From the NCBI GenBank assembly GCA_950022295.1, contig OX465601.1:114595501-114659500 (forward strand): 64,000 nucleotides of DNA, read 5' to 3'. The number at the start of each line of letters is the position of its first letter. Within the stretch, counting starts at the first letter, position 1. The position numbers and the translations under genes are program-made. Below, one piece after another: positions 33,356 to 45,375 of this stretch. The notes under the pieces were generated by a model, which saw only the letters and a list, made by a program, of their open reading frames with translations, ran no database searches and had not been told where the DNA came from. This DNA is from Bromus sterilis. Taxonomy: Eukaryota; Streptophyta; Magnoliopsida; Poales; Poaceae.

Positions 33356-34098
33356 ATGGCCTCCATGGTGTCGATGTCCGATTCCTCCTCGTCCTCCTCG
33401 GCGCCGCCCTCTCCCCCCCCCCCCCCCCGGCCGATGCTGCGCTCCACCGTGGTGGTGCCGGAGGTGCTCGGGTCCAGATTTGGCCCCATCCTTCAAGGCC
33501 AGGATGCTCCTCCCGCTCCGCGGCAGCCCTCCTCGGCCGCGGACGCTCCCTGGTCGAAGGTCGGGGCGAGCGCGCCCGTGCCCCCCCCCCCCGCCCCAGC
33601 GTGGTGGCCCTCGACGCTCCCCTCCCTCGCGTCGTGTCCTCCCTTCCTCTCGTCCTCCGTCTTCGAGGATTCCGGTGGAGCTCGTCGGGTGCTGCTACAA
33701 TTGCGGGGACGACCGGCACATCTCGGTGGATTGCCCCAACCCTACGCGGTGCGTGCGATGTGGCGGGGATGGCCACATCTCGAGGGGTTGCCGGAGGCCG
33801 CGTAGCACGTCGCCGCTGGACCGCCTCCCGCCTCAGCCGCCTGCGCTGCGCGTCCCCCCCCCCCCCGCTCCCTTGGTGGTCGCGCCCGCCCGCTGCCCTC
33901 AGGTTCTGCCCCCGCCCCCTCCTGGCCCTCCTCCACCGGGAGCTGTCCGCCTGTCTGGACCTTGGGACCAGTCGTCGCCGGTGCGGTCTGTGGAGAGCGT
34001 GGCGGGGCCTGGCTTCTCGGTCCCCTTCGCGCCGAAAGGTGACGCCTCGCGCCCGGCCCCGGCTCCGGTGGAGGAGATCGCGGAATGCTGCTTCTTGC
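33356..34098 (+). pseudogene. LINE ORF1, N-terminal part with CCHC zinc knuckles
   Basis: The likely start is the ATG at 33356. A serine- and proline-rich head follows. The frame shifts at a run of C near 33580-33592, and two CCHC knuckles (CYNCGDDRHISVDC and CVRCGGDGHISRGC) lie at about 33691-33795. Such knuckles bind RNA in plant L1 ORF1 proteins. The ORF is cut at 34098 by element A, and the same frame continues at 48043. Confidence 0.75.
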
Positions 34099-35646
34099 TG
34101 ATACGTCCCAAACGTATCTATAATTTCTTCTTGCTCCATGCATGTTTTGTGTGACTTTGCCATGTTTTGCATACGCTTCCATACACTTTTGATCATATTT
34201 GGACTAACTTATTAACTCAGTGCACCCAGTTGCCAGTTCCTGTTTTCTGTTGTTTTTGTATTTCAGGTTTTCCGGCCATTAAAAGTGCTCCAAAAATTCC
34301 GGAAAAATTATATAAAAAATCAGCGTCCCGGAAGCTTCCGGAATCACTAAGGAAGGAAGGGAGGGCCACCACCAGGCAGCCAGGAGGGTGCCTGGCGCGG
34401 CCCAGCCCTAGGCCGCGCCACCTGCCCTTCTGACTGCCTCGTGGCCCCTCTCAGTGCCCCCTTTGGCCCCTATTTTTACCCCCGCGGAGTAAACCCTGAT
34501 TCCAGATCCCTTTTCTCCAGAAGCGATTCCGATCTCCGCCGCCATCGAAAACTAGCTTCGGGGGTCACCAGGATCCTGCTCCGGCACCCTGCCGGGGAGG
34601 GCCTTGGCCCCCGGGGCCATCTTCATCGACTCTCCTTCCCCCATGATGCTTCTTGAGTAGTTCCTCCTTGGACTACGGGTTCTTGGCAGTAGCTATGTGG
34701 TATTCTCTCCCCCTAGATCTTCAATACAATGTTCTCATGAGCTGCCCTACATGATTGAGATCCATATGATGTAATTGGTGTTGTGTTTGTTGGGATCCGA
34801 TGAATTGTTACCTTGTTCAGTCCTAAGAGGTTTATGAATTATTGTTGCTGCAATTTGTTGTTCTTAATGCTTGTTACTAGTGCACGAGTAGCATGATCTC
34901 AGATCTGAGCACGCTATGGTTGCATGATTATAATTGTTGTTCTAGATCTTATCTACGGTTGTATGCACCTATTATAGTCCAGAATCGGTGATCCCAATGG
35001 TGACAGCTTGGGACATCAAAGGGGATGGGCTATAATTTGAGGATCACATGTGTTCATGGAGTGTTAATGCTTTGTTTCGGTGCTCTGCCGCAGGAGCACC
35101 TTAATCTCCATAAGTTCCTTAAGTGGCCCCGTTCGTAGCGGGATGGTAGGACAAAAGATGTTGTGCAAAGTTCTTATTGCAAGCACGTACAACTACATAC
35201 GGAACACATGCCTACGTTTGGTTCTTAGACTAGGATGCTCTAGTTTGTTCTTTGGCTAGAGTTGGTGCAATTCTGTCAATTGCCCAACTGTAATTTGTTC
35301 ACCCAGCACCTTGTTCTTTTGCCTAGAGAGGTACCACTAGTGAAACCTTGAACCCCGGTCCATCTTTCACCTTCATTGCCTTCGTTGTTACTTTTACTTT
35401 CTTTGCTGCTCCAACTACTTTGTTACTACTTTGTGGTGTTGGTGATTGGGGAAGTCTTAAAGGCTACACCCGTCAACACACCGTTGCTACTTACATCTTG
35501 TCTAGTGCTTTTTCAGGTGTGGTTGAATTGACAACTCAACTGCTAAGGCTTATAAGTATCCTTTGGCTCCCCTTGTGTCGAATCAATAAATTTGGTTACT
35601 CTTACCCGCGAAGACTGTTGCGATCCCCTACACTTGTGGGTTATCA
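34099..35646 (+). repeat. 5' LTR of element A
   Basis: 1548 bp with TGATACGTCC...GGTTATCA termini. The 3' LTR totals 1547 bp once element B is removed, and the two differ at only a few percent of positions. A GC-rich stretch at 34360-34620 corresponds to the promoter-proximal zone of the LTR. Confidence 0.92.
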
Positions 35647-35657
35647 AGACTATTTTC

Positions 35658-35675
35658 TGGCGCCGTTGCCGGGGA
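35658..35675 (+). other. Primer binding site (tRNA-Asp) of element A
   Basis: TGGCGCCGTTGCCGGGGA is an exact complement of the tRNA-Asp 3' end, starting 11 bases after the LTR. Confidence 0.88.
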
Positions 35676-35739
35676 GCATAGCTTTACTTATAAGTTCACT
35701 TGATAAGTACACTTTTGCTTATTACTCTGTTTGCTACTA

Positions 35740-36969
35740 ATGACTACTTTCTTCGAGACTAGATCTTATTGGCAAGGCGGAATCACGGAGGATCAACAAA
35801 AACATTACAAGGAATACCGCTTGTCTCAAAAAGGGATACACTCATGGGGACTAATGCAGGAGTTGTATGACTATGCTAGAAACTTGTGCTCAATATATAA
35901 TATATCTTTCTGCAGGGATGAATCTTGTTGCTTTATGAGGCACAAACACCTTGCTTTCCAATGTGAGTACAATGATGATGAAACATTAGCTTCTTATGCT
36001 AAGGGAAACTATGATTTTTATGATGCAGAACAAATAGAAGAAGTTGTTATCTTTAAGGGTGCCTATGAAATTGCTTCCTTTGTTGAAAATATTGATGATG
36101 CCCCTTACAAATCCGAGAGTCTTGAAATACTTAATTATTTCTTTGAGGTTTTTAATGACAATTATTATATTATTGACCATCTCAAAAGGTTCTCTCCAGA
36201 AGAGGAAGAGACTAATGCTTTGCAGGACTCTACGGAAGAAGAAATTGCTGAAACTGAATGCTCCTTGGATGAAAAAGACGAGGAGAGTGACGAACAAAAG
36301 GAGGAAGAATGGAGTAGCTACCCATCTCTACCTACTAATGAGAGTAACTCTTTGAATCTTACTTTATATGATTGTCCTCCATGCTTACCAAAGGAGGATG
36401 AATGCTATATTGATTGCCATGATCCTATGGATTCTTTTGAAATATCCCTTTTTGATGAAATTGATGTTTGTGGCCACGATGCCCCTATGAATGATACTTG
36501 CAAGGATGATTTTGCTACTGTTATTTATGATAAACCTTGCTATCTTGATAAATCTTATGATAAACCTCTATTTTTGCCTACTATGGATGTTCTTAATGAT
36601 GATGAGGTTTGCTTAGAAAGTCTACATGATTATGTGCTAGTAGATCATGAAAAGCATGCTTTGTGTGATAATTATATTGTTGAGTTTGTTCATGATACTA
36701 CTGAAAATTATTATGAGAGAGGGAAATATGGTTATAGAAATTTTCATGTTAGGAAAACACCCCTCTCCATGTTGAAAATCTTGAAGGTGCTCTTGTTTTA
36801 CCTTCCTATGCTTGTTACTTTGCGCTTCATCTATTTATTTTTCTTCAAGTTGCCCATGCATAGGAAGCATGTTAGACTTAAATGTGGTTTGTCTTTGCTC
36901 CTTTTATGCTCTCTTTTGTACTTCACCTCTTATTCTTTTGTGAGCATCGTTACACTCATGCCTAGCTAA
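35740..36969 (+). CDS. Unknown ORF of element A (409 aa), acidic with two hydrophobic C-terminal segments
   Basis: The intact frame runs from ATG 35740, 64 bases after the primer site, in the position of gag. It matches no gag, protease or polymerase motif I know. The N-terminal 110 residues contain a Cys/His-containing stretch (CSIYNISFCRDESCCFMRHKH). Residues about 160-200 are strongly acidic (EEEE, DEKDEESDEQKEEE). The last 110 residues have two hydrophobic segments around a basic loop (LHRK-type MHRKHVRLKC), suggesting membrane association. This C-terminal module is shared with the ORF of element B. Whether it is translated is unknown; the absence of stops over 1.2 kb and the conservation in B argue for coding. 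Confidence 0.65.
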   Translation: MTTFFETRSYWQGGITEDQQKHYKEYRLSQKGIHSWGLMQELYDYARNLCSIYNISFCRDESCCFMRHKHLAFQCEYNDDETLASYAKGNYDFYDAEQIEEVVIFKGAYEIASFVENIDDAPYKSESLEILNYFFEVFNDNYYIIDHLKRFSPEEEETNALQDSTEEEIAETECSLDEKDEESDEQKEEEWSSYPSLPTNESNSLNLTLYDCPPCLPKEDECYIDCHDPMDSFEISLFDEIDVCGHDAPMNDTCKDDFATVIYDKPCYLDKSYDKPLFLPTMDVLNDDEVCLESLHDYVLVDHEKHALCDNYIVEFVHDTTENYYERGKYGYRNFHVRKTPLSMLKILKVLLFYLPMLVTLRFIYLFFFKLPMHRKHVRLKCGLSLLLLCSLLYFTSYSFVSIVTLMPS

Positions 36970-39868
36970 TGGCTTTAAAGAAGCGCTTTCGGGAGGCAGC
37001 CCGCAACGAATTTAGGTTTTTATTTTTGCTTTTGTTCTGTTCTTAGTGGTCTTGATGATTGTTACTACTGTAGCAACACCATTGTATCTTTACTTTTCAA
37101 GATTTTTGCCAAGTTTAGCCTCATACGACAAGGGAAGTGAAAGTTGTGACATGCTGTCTAGAAAACAGATTATGTCCTCGTGACTAGAAAAATTCCAGAA
37201 AAATCCCAGTTCATCTTTTTGAGCTGATTTTTTACACAGCGTGCTCTATACAATTAGGAAACTTTCGTATGTTCTGAGTTTTTTGATTTGAGTTGTAGAA
37301 GTATCCCTAAAAAATTCTTTTCTCTCTGTTGTTCTGTTTTTCTCAGCTTCTGCCCCGGTTTTTTCCTTTCGCAGTTTTGCAATCCTTAAGCTTGTTTTTT
37401 CTTTGCAAAATCTTTTGGGCAGGCAAGAGAAACAGTAGCTCTTCCTGGAAATCTTTATTTTCAGCAGAGCAAAATTATTTTTAATAGGGTACTAACCTCT
37501 CTAATCAGCTTATGATGAGTTATGTATGAAGGGAGTTTTCAAGTGTGCGATGGAAGATGATATTGGAGTGTCAAAAGCTCAAGCTTGGGGATGTGCCCGG
37601 AACCCCCAAGAAATATTCAAGGAGACTCAAGCGTCTAAGCTTGGGGATGCCCCCATGCATCCCCTTCTTCATCAACAATCATCAGTTCGTCCCTCGTTCC
37701 ACTATATTTTTATCACTTCATGCGTTATGTGCTATGCTTGGAGCGTCTTGCCCTTTACTTTTCTTAGTTCTTTTGTTTTGTTTGCTGGTCATTACAATGT
37801 CGGGACCTAACAAGCTTGATTGGGAGAGATACACGCTCCGCTTAAACTAGAACACCTCATAGGATTTTCATGCTTATTCTTTGCTGTGAGTTGTTCTTTA
37901 TCTTTTCTTAGCTGATGCCCTGTTTAGTTCATGTGCTTTAGAGTTTTCTTCTAGAGCTTTTAATTAGTTCAGGCTTGAACTTTCTATATTTTGCATGGTT
38001 ATCTTGTTAAGAGAGTTTGCCTGTTGCACTGAGTTTTGTGTCTTGACTAGAATGTAGGTAGTTGAAGTTGCTATTCTCTTTGTAGTAGTAACTTGCAATA
38101 GTTTTGAGGTATTGACTTGAGTAATGTTTGAACTTATGGTGTCAGGAGCTTTAGCCTATTAGTGATAGATGTCGTATTTTGGGCAATCCGTGTGATTTTC
38201 AAAAACCTAAACCCTGTTGAGAACTCTAGCTACTAGATGGATCACTAATCTCTGGAGGGGTCGAATATTAGAGTACACTCACGTACCATGAGTCGAGGAT
38301 GCGCAAGGATAACCAAACCCCCATACACTCCTCCTCGGGGTACTTGTCTCTTTGTGAACCTCCTGATTAGATTGAGAGTTACCGATAATAAGTGCATGAG
38401 TTCTTCGGACTAATGTGAGTATTCGAAAGTTGACACTTCCACCATCCATATTTTTCTAGCCTCTTCGGTACCGTGCATTGCCCTTTCTCACCTCGAGATT
38501 TGGCGCATACTTCGCCGGTGCATCCAAACCCTTGGCATGATACGCTCTGTCATCATAAGCCTCCTTATATCTTTCCTCAAAACAGCCACCATACCTACCT
38601 ACAAGCCATTTCCATAGCCTTTCCGAGATACATTGCCATGCAACATCCACCTTCTCATGACTTGATCTTCATGTCATACATGCCACTTGCTTGATCGATG
38701 AGCCGCATGCTAGTTGGGCCTTGCCCTAATCATTGCTAAATGACGCGCTAGTATCATTGCATATCCTGCTACCCTGGCAGAGGCATACATTTGCATCATG
38801 ATAGTTACATTTTCTTTATGTGAGTACCTTTGTAAAGTGTGAAAGATCTCCTGTATTCTTGTAAAATATAGAGTATTTCCCCTAAAGTGAGGAAAAGATC
38901 CCAAAGAGGACAAAATCAAAAGATCCCAAAGAGGACAAAATCAAAATATCCCAAAGAGGACAAATGAGAGTTAAATAGAAAGAGCCATTGAGGCCACCAA
39001 AAAATAAAAAATAAAAGAGAAAAAGAGAAAAGAGAAAAATAAAAAAAGAGAAGGGGGCATACTACTATTCCTTTTGAGAGATCCACACTAGTACTTCATC
39101 TTCTATCCCTTGTACTCCATAGAGATCATCATCATGCATATAGCTATGTGGGGACCCTTCACACTATAGAACTTGGCTTGTATATTCCAATGATGAGCCT
39201 CCTCAAACGAGCTCTAGGTCTTCTTGAGCAAGCAAGTTAGATGCACCCCCATTAGTTCCCTTGGAGAGCTTTTAGCTCACATGTGCATCCGTTGCATGGC
39301 AATCCCTACTCCTCACATCATATCTATCATATGGCCTTATCTCGCCTATGATTGTCCTCATTGATGTGAGCCTTTCACACCTTTTTGTCTTCCTCCTTCA
39401 CCTTCTTTCTGTTTTGCCTTCTAGGTGTCAACTTTCTTGCTCACGCTCATCCATTGCATGAGTGCTCAAAATATCGAAAAGGAGTGGATCAGTTTGACTT
39501 GTACTTGACTAGTGGTCTGGGGACGAGTCAAGATAAGAATCCAAAGGAGACCAAGTGTGAAACTTTAGTAGATAGTTGTTCTCAACAAAAATACTTTTTA
39601 TCTCGTATTTCCCTATCCCCTTTCTTGCACGCAAACACTATTTGGAGACATTCGAGTCACGGACAGCGAGAGCTCTTGCACCTTTTGTTCTTTTGTTGCT
39701 TGTGTCAATGCTAATATAGACTCTTGCTTGTTAAGACTTGAATTGAATTTCATGCTTTGATTGCTTTACTTAAAAGTCCTTATTTGGTTGTGTGGCATGT
39801 CACCACAGAAATTATGCTTGTTATCATTTACCTACTCGAGGACGAGCAGGAATTAAGCTTGGGGATGT
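36970..39868 (+). repeat. Shared 3' non-coding domain of element A
   Basis: From GGCTTTAAAGAAGCGCTTTCGGGAGG onward to the 3' LTR, this 2.9 kb matches the inverse of 41676-44505 (B) and 51503-54380 (C). It has no long ORF. AAGCTTGGGGATG recurs near 37582, 37639 and directly before the LTR at 39856. A 25-bp unit with ATCCCAAAGAGGACAAA is tandemly repeated at 38890-38963, and a purine-rich tract lies at 38997-39058. In C it follows the protease directly, where polymerase and integrase would be expected. Confidence 0.8.
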
Positions 39869-40216
39869 TGATACGTCCCAAACGTATCTATAATTTTTGC
39901 TTGCTCCATGCATGTTTTGTGTGACTTTGCCATGTTTTACATACACTTCCATACACTTTTGATCATATTTGGACTAACTTATTAACTCAGTGCACCCAGT
40001 TGCCAGTTCCTGTTTTCTGCTGTTTTTGTATTTCAGGTTTTCCGGCCATTAAAAGTGCTCCAAAAATTCCGGACAAATTATATAAAAAAAATCAGCGTCC
40101 CGGAAGCTTCCGGAATCACCAAGGAAGGAAGGGAGGGCCACCACCAGGCAGCCAGGAGGGTGCCTGGCGCGGCCCAGCCTAGGCCGCGCCACCTGCCCTT
40201 CTGACTACCTCGTGGC
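39869..40216 (+). repeat. 3' LTR of element A, first part
   Basis: This corresponds to the first 348 bp of the LTR at 34099, up to the GTGGC target used by element B; the remainder is at 46839-48037. Confidence 0.9.
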
Positions 40217-41675
40217 TGTTGTCTACGCACGCTTCTATTCTTGTAGACTATGTTGGGCCTCCAAGCGCAGAGGTTTGTAGGACATCAGCAATTTCCCTCA
40301 AGTGGATGACCTAAGGTTTATCAAACTCAAGGAAGTAGAGGTTGAAGAGGGTCTCTCTCAAGCAACCCTGCAATTTAGATACAAGAAGTCTCTTGTGTCC
40401 CCAACACACCTAATACAACTAGGAGTTGTATAGGTGCACTAGTTTGGCGAAGAGATGGTAAAATATGGGTGATAAGTGTGGCAAAGTAAGGTAATATAAA
40501 TCTGTAATAAAAAGTACAGCAAGGAAACAAGTGATAAAAGTGAGCACAAACGGTATTGCAAAGGTGGAAACGAGGCCTAGGCTTCATACTTTCACTAGTG
40601 ACAACTCTCAACAACATTAACATAGTCTAATCACATGATATTTCCCATAAAACATGCAATGGAGACGCACTCGGAGGTCATTCCTTTGTGGTCAAGAGAG
40701 GATGAGAATTATGTAGGGCTACTAAAGCACACCTCAAAGTTCGTAGTTCTCAATCTATGGATTTCCCAATGTCACCGCGGCCATCCAAAGAGAGTACCAC
40801 AATCACCACAACATATCTCAAGGATAGTCAAAGACAAGCACCAAGAGACTCTCAATCTTCAATCCACACACAAAAGAGGAAATCACTCATGATAATATTC
40901 TTCTAACCCATGTCCAATAGACCGCTGTCACCTTGGTCTCGGAGATTATACTAGATAAGATCAATTGAGTACATCAATCCATTACATAGAGGAAGGGGAA
41001 ATATCATGGGATCACCCTAGATTAACATAGCCTATGATCACAACAAAGATCACATCATGGGAGAGAGAGAAGAACACATAGCTACTGGTAGAAACCTTAG
41101 CCCCGAGGGAGAACTACTCCCGCTTCATGGAGGGAGGAAGCAACGTCGATGGAGATGAATTTGGGGGCACTTCCCCGTCCCGGCAGGGTGCCGGCACAGG
41201 AATTCTGGTCCCCCGAAGCTTGTTGGCGATGGCGGCGGAGATCGGAATTGCTTCTGGAGAAAAGGGTTCTGGAATCAGGGTTTTCACGACGCGAGTAAAA
41301 ATAAGGGCCAAGGGGGGCCACCAGGGGAGGTCCCAGTCGCCCAGGCGGCCTGGTGGCGCGACCTACCCTTAGGCCGCGCGGGGTGGCCGCCTCGGTGACT
41401 GGTGGCCCCCCTCCGGCTCTCCTTCGGTGATTCTGGAAGGTTCCTTCACGCTGATTTTTTTTATATTCTTCCCGGAATTTATTGGGCACTTTAAGTAATG
41501 GGAAAACCTAAAATACAAAAACAGCAGAAAACAGAAACTGGCACTGGGGTGCACTGAGTTAATAGGTTAGTCCAAATATGATCAAAAGTGTATGAAAGTG
41601 TATCTAAAACATAGCAATATCACACAAAACATGCATGGAGCAAGCAGAAATTATAGATACGTTTGGGACGTATCA
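40217..41675 (-). repeat. 3' LTR of element B
   Basis: 1459 bp. On the minus strand it starts TGATACGTCC and ends GTAGACAACA; the partner LTR ends GTAGACATCA, one base different next to the terminus. Confidence 0.9.
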
Positions 41676-44505
41676 ACATCCCCAAGCTTAATTCCTGCTC
41701 GTCCTCGAGTAGGTAAATGATAACAAGCATAATTTCTGTGGTGACATGCTACCAACCATATAAGAACTTTTAAGTAAAGCAATCAAGGCATGTAATTCAA
41801 TTCAAGTCATAACAGGCAAGAGTCTATATTAGCATTGAAACAAGCAACATAAGAACATAATGGTGCAAGAGCTCTCGCTGTCTGTGACTCGAATGTCTAC
41901 AAATGGTGTTTGCGTGCAAGAAGGGGGATAGGGAATACGAGAAAAAGTATTTTTGTGTTGAGAACTCAATCTACTAAGGTTTCACACTTGGTCTTCTTTG
42001 GAATCTTATCTTGACTCGTCCCCAGACCACTAGCCAGGTACAAGTCAATTTGATCCACTCCTTTTCGATATTTTGAGGACTCATGCAATGGATGAGCGTA
42101 AGCACGAGAGTTGACACTTAGGATGGCAAAGAGAGAAATATGGTGGAGGAGGAAGACAAAAAGGATGAGAAAGGCTCACATCAACGAGGACAATCATAGG
42201 AAAGAGATGCCAAATGATAGATATGATGCGAGGAATAGGGATTGCCATGCAACGGATGCACATACGAGCTAAGAAGCTCTCCAATGGAACTAGTGGGGGT
42301 GCATCTAACTTGCTCGCTCATGAAGACTTAGAGCTCGTTTGAGGAGGCTCATCCTTGGAATATGCAAGCCAAGTTCTATAGTGTGAAGGTCCCCACATAG
42401 CTATATGCATAAAGATCATCTCTATGGAGTACAAGGATATAAAGGGAGTACTAGTGTGGATCTCTCAAAAGGATAGTAGTGTTGCCCCTTTCTCTCTTTT
42501 TATTTATTTTTCTCTTTTTTCTATTTTTTGTATTTTTCTGTGGCCTCAATGGCTCTTTCTATTTAACTCTCATTTGTCCTCTTTGGGATCTTTTATTGTG
42601 TCCACTTTGGGATCTTTTCCTCACTTAAGGGCAACACTCTATTTTACAAGAAGGTAAAGGAGATCTTTCACACTTTACAAGGTACTCAAAATCATAAAGA
42701 AGATGTAACTATCATGATGTATGCAATGTATGTCGCTGCCAGTGTAGCAGGAACATGTATGACATGAAGATCAAGTCATGAAGAGGTGGATGTTCCATGA
42801 CAATGTAACTCAGAAAGGCTGTGGAAATGCCTTGATAGGTAGGTATGGTGGCTATTTTGAGGAAAGATATAAGGAGGTTTATGATGACAGAGCGTATCAT
42901 GCCAAAAGTTTGGATGTACCGGCGAAGGTGGACACCAACTCTCGGAGTGAGAAGAAGGTAATGCACGGCACGGGAGAGGCTAGCAAAATATGGGAAGGTG
43001 AAAGTGTCAACTTTCAATACTTACATTAGTCCGAAGAACTCATGCACTTATTATCGGTAACTCTCAATCTAATAAGGAGGTTCACAAAGAGACAAGTACC
43101 CCGAGGAGGAGTGTATGGGGGTTTGGTTATCCTTGCGCATCCTCGACTCATGGTACGTGAGTGTACTCTAATATTCGATCCCTCCAAAGATTAGTGATCC
43201 ATCTAGTAGCTAGAGTTCTCAACTAGTTTTGTAGGTTTTGAAAATACACACGGATTGCCCAAAATACGACACCTATCACTAATAGGCTAGAGCTCTTGAC
43301 ACCAAAAGTTCAAACATTACTCACATCAATACCTCAAAACTATTGCAAGTTACTACTAGAATTAAATAGCAACCTCAATCACCTACTTCTCAAAACAAGA
43401 CACTACTCAGTGCAACAACCAACTCTCTTTAACAAGATAAACATGAAAACTAAAAAAGAGTTCCAGAAACAATTAAACAAAAGCCAAGGCTCTTGCTAAA
43501 GACAAACTAAGACTAAAACTAGACATGGCAGTAGCTATGGAAAGATAAAGAACACACAACAGCAAAAAGATAGGCAGGAAAAATCCTATGATGTGTTCTA
43601 GAATTTGAAAGTGGAGCGTGTTTCTCTCCCACACAAAGTAATACGGGATCTAACTTGTTATGAACAGCAAGCAAAACTAAAGAAAACTGAAAATAAAACC
43701 TAAGAGCGAGACTCTCCAAGCATAGCACATAACGCATGAAGTGATAAAAATATAGTGAGACGAAGGACGAACTGATGATTGTTGATGGAGAAGGGGATGC
43801 ACGGGGGCATCCCCAAGCTTAGACGCTTGAGTCTCCTTGAATATTTATTGGGGATGCATGGGGGCATCCCCAAGCTTGAGCGCTTGACACTCCTGGATCT
43901 TCTTTCATCATCTTCCATCGCACACTTGAAAACTCCATTCATACATAACTCATCATAAGCTGATTAGAGAGGTTAGTACCCTTAATAAAATAATTTTTCC
44001 CCACTGGACATAAAGATATTCTTGAAGAGCTACTGTTTCTCAAGAGTGCCAAAAATTTTTTGCAAAGAAAAAGCAAGCTTAAGGTTTGCAAAAGTTAGGA
44101 GAGACAAAACGTGGCAGAATCTGTGAAAAACAGAACAGCAGGTAGTAAAGAATTTTTTAGGGATACTTCTGCAACTCAAATCAAAAAACTCAGAACATAC
44201 GCTCGAAAGTCAATTGTATGGAGCACGCTGTCAAAAAAATTCAGATCAAAAATATGATCTGGTGATTTTAGGCTAATATTTCCGTCCAAGGACAGAATCT
44301 GTTTTCTGGATAGCATGTCACAACTTTTGAACTTTCTTGCAATCGGAGGCTAGACTTGGCACAAAGATTGAAAATAAAGATAATGATGTTGCTACAGTAG
44401 TAACAATCATCAAGACCACTAAAAACAGAAGAAAAACAAAAAGGAAATACTAAATTCGTTGCGGGCTGCCTCCCGAAAGCGCTTCTTTAAAGCCATTAGC
44501 TGGGC
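41676..44505 (-). repeat. Shared 3' non-coding domain of element B
   Basis: This is 2.83 kb homologous to the 3' domains of A and C. The minus-strand motif AAGCTTGGGGATG lies next to the LTR (41677-41689) and near 43808 and 43865. There is no ORF of note. Confidence 0.8.
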
Positions 44506-45267
44506 TTAAGATTTTAGTGTTGCTCTCATAGGAATAAGAGTTGAAGAACAAAAGAGAGCATCAAGAAGCAAATACGAAACACATTTAAGTCTAACATGCT
44601 TCCTATGCAAAGGGATCTTATAGAGGAATAACTCATTGAAGCATAAAGATGTTAGCATAGGAAGGCAAAACAAGTGCAACTTTAAAATTTTCAACATAAA
44701 GAGAGGGAATTTGATATTATTGAAATATCTATGAGCATATGTTCCCCTCTCATAATAATTTTTAGTGGGATCATGAATAAACTCAACAATATAAGTATCA
44801 CATAAAACTTTCTTATCATGATCCACAAGCATAGAATTTTTTTTACTCCCCACATAAGCAAAATCCTTCTCATTAGTAATAGTGGGAGCAAACTCAACAG
44901 AATAGCTATCACATGAATCATTCTTATCATGATGCACTTGCAAAATAGTATTCTTTATAGCATAAGTTTCATCACAACAATCATCATAGATAGGAGACAA
45001 AATATCATCAAAATAAATTTCCTCATCAAAACTTGGGGGGCTAAAAAGATCATCTTCATAAAACGTAACATCCCCAAGCTTATAGCTTTGCATATCAGTA
45101 GGATCAAAGGTATTCAAAGAAGACATACTAATAACATTGCTACTAACATGAGTGTTGTGCAAATAATGAAGCTCCATAGGCTTTTTGATTTTCTCTTCAA
45201 ACACTTCATGTCCCAACTCAAGGTAGAGCTCGTAAAGCTCTCTCATAATATTTTTGTTGTTTTCCAT
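44506..45267 (-). CDS. Unknown ORF of element B (253 aa), shares the C-terminal module with A
   Basis: The intact minus-strand frame runs from ATG 45267. The N-terminal 140 residues differ from element A and are acidic, with many Asp and Tyr. The C-terminal 110 residues align with A: LVDH-K--LCD-YIVEF-HD-T-NYYERG-Y--R-F, then MLKILK, a hydrophobic segment and the HRKHVRLKC loop before a second hydrophobic stretch. Two copies with different heads and a conserved tail suggest a coding module under constraint. It could be a relic of an envelope-position ORF, which some Athila elements carry, but there is no proof. No product is known. Confidence 0.6.
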   Translation of the reverse strand: MENNKNIMRELYELYLELGHEVFEEKIKKPMELHYLHNTHVSSNVISMSSLNTFDPTDMQSYKLGDVTFYEDDLFSPPSFDEEIYFDDILSPIYDDCCDETYAIKNTILQVHHDKNDSCDSYSVEFAPTITNEKDFAYVGSKKNSMLVDHDKKVLCDTYIVEFIHDPTKNYYERGTYAHRYFNNIKFPLFMLKILKLHLFCLPMLTSLCFNELFLYKIPLHRKHVRLKCVSYLLLDALFCSSTLIPMRATLKS

Positions 45268-45348
45268 AATGCCTAACTAGTGAAAATAAAAACAAGAAAC
45301 AAAAAGATTTAATTGCAAGATCTAAAGATATACCTTCAAGCACTCACT

Positions 45349-45366
45349 TCCCCGGCAACGGCGCCA
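45349..45366 (-). other. Primer binding site (tRNA-Asp) of element B
   Basis: On the minus strand TGGCGCCGTTGCCGGGGA, nine bases inside the 5' LTR, an exact match to the tRNA-Asp 3' end. Confidence 0.88.
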
Positions 45367-45375
45367 GAAATAGCT

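Noticed and set aside
37526..37850. Small ORFs in the 3' domain of element A (and homologues in B and C)
   Set aside because: They are under 105 codons, shifted or broken in the other copies, and overlap the repeated AAGCTTGGGGATG motif.
41097..41489. 130-codon ORFs in the LTRs of B (also 46256-46648)
   Set aside because: They lie in the GC-rich promoter zone of the LTR on the element's sense strand, run over indels between the two LTRs, and have no domain.
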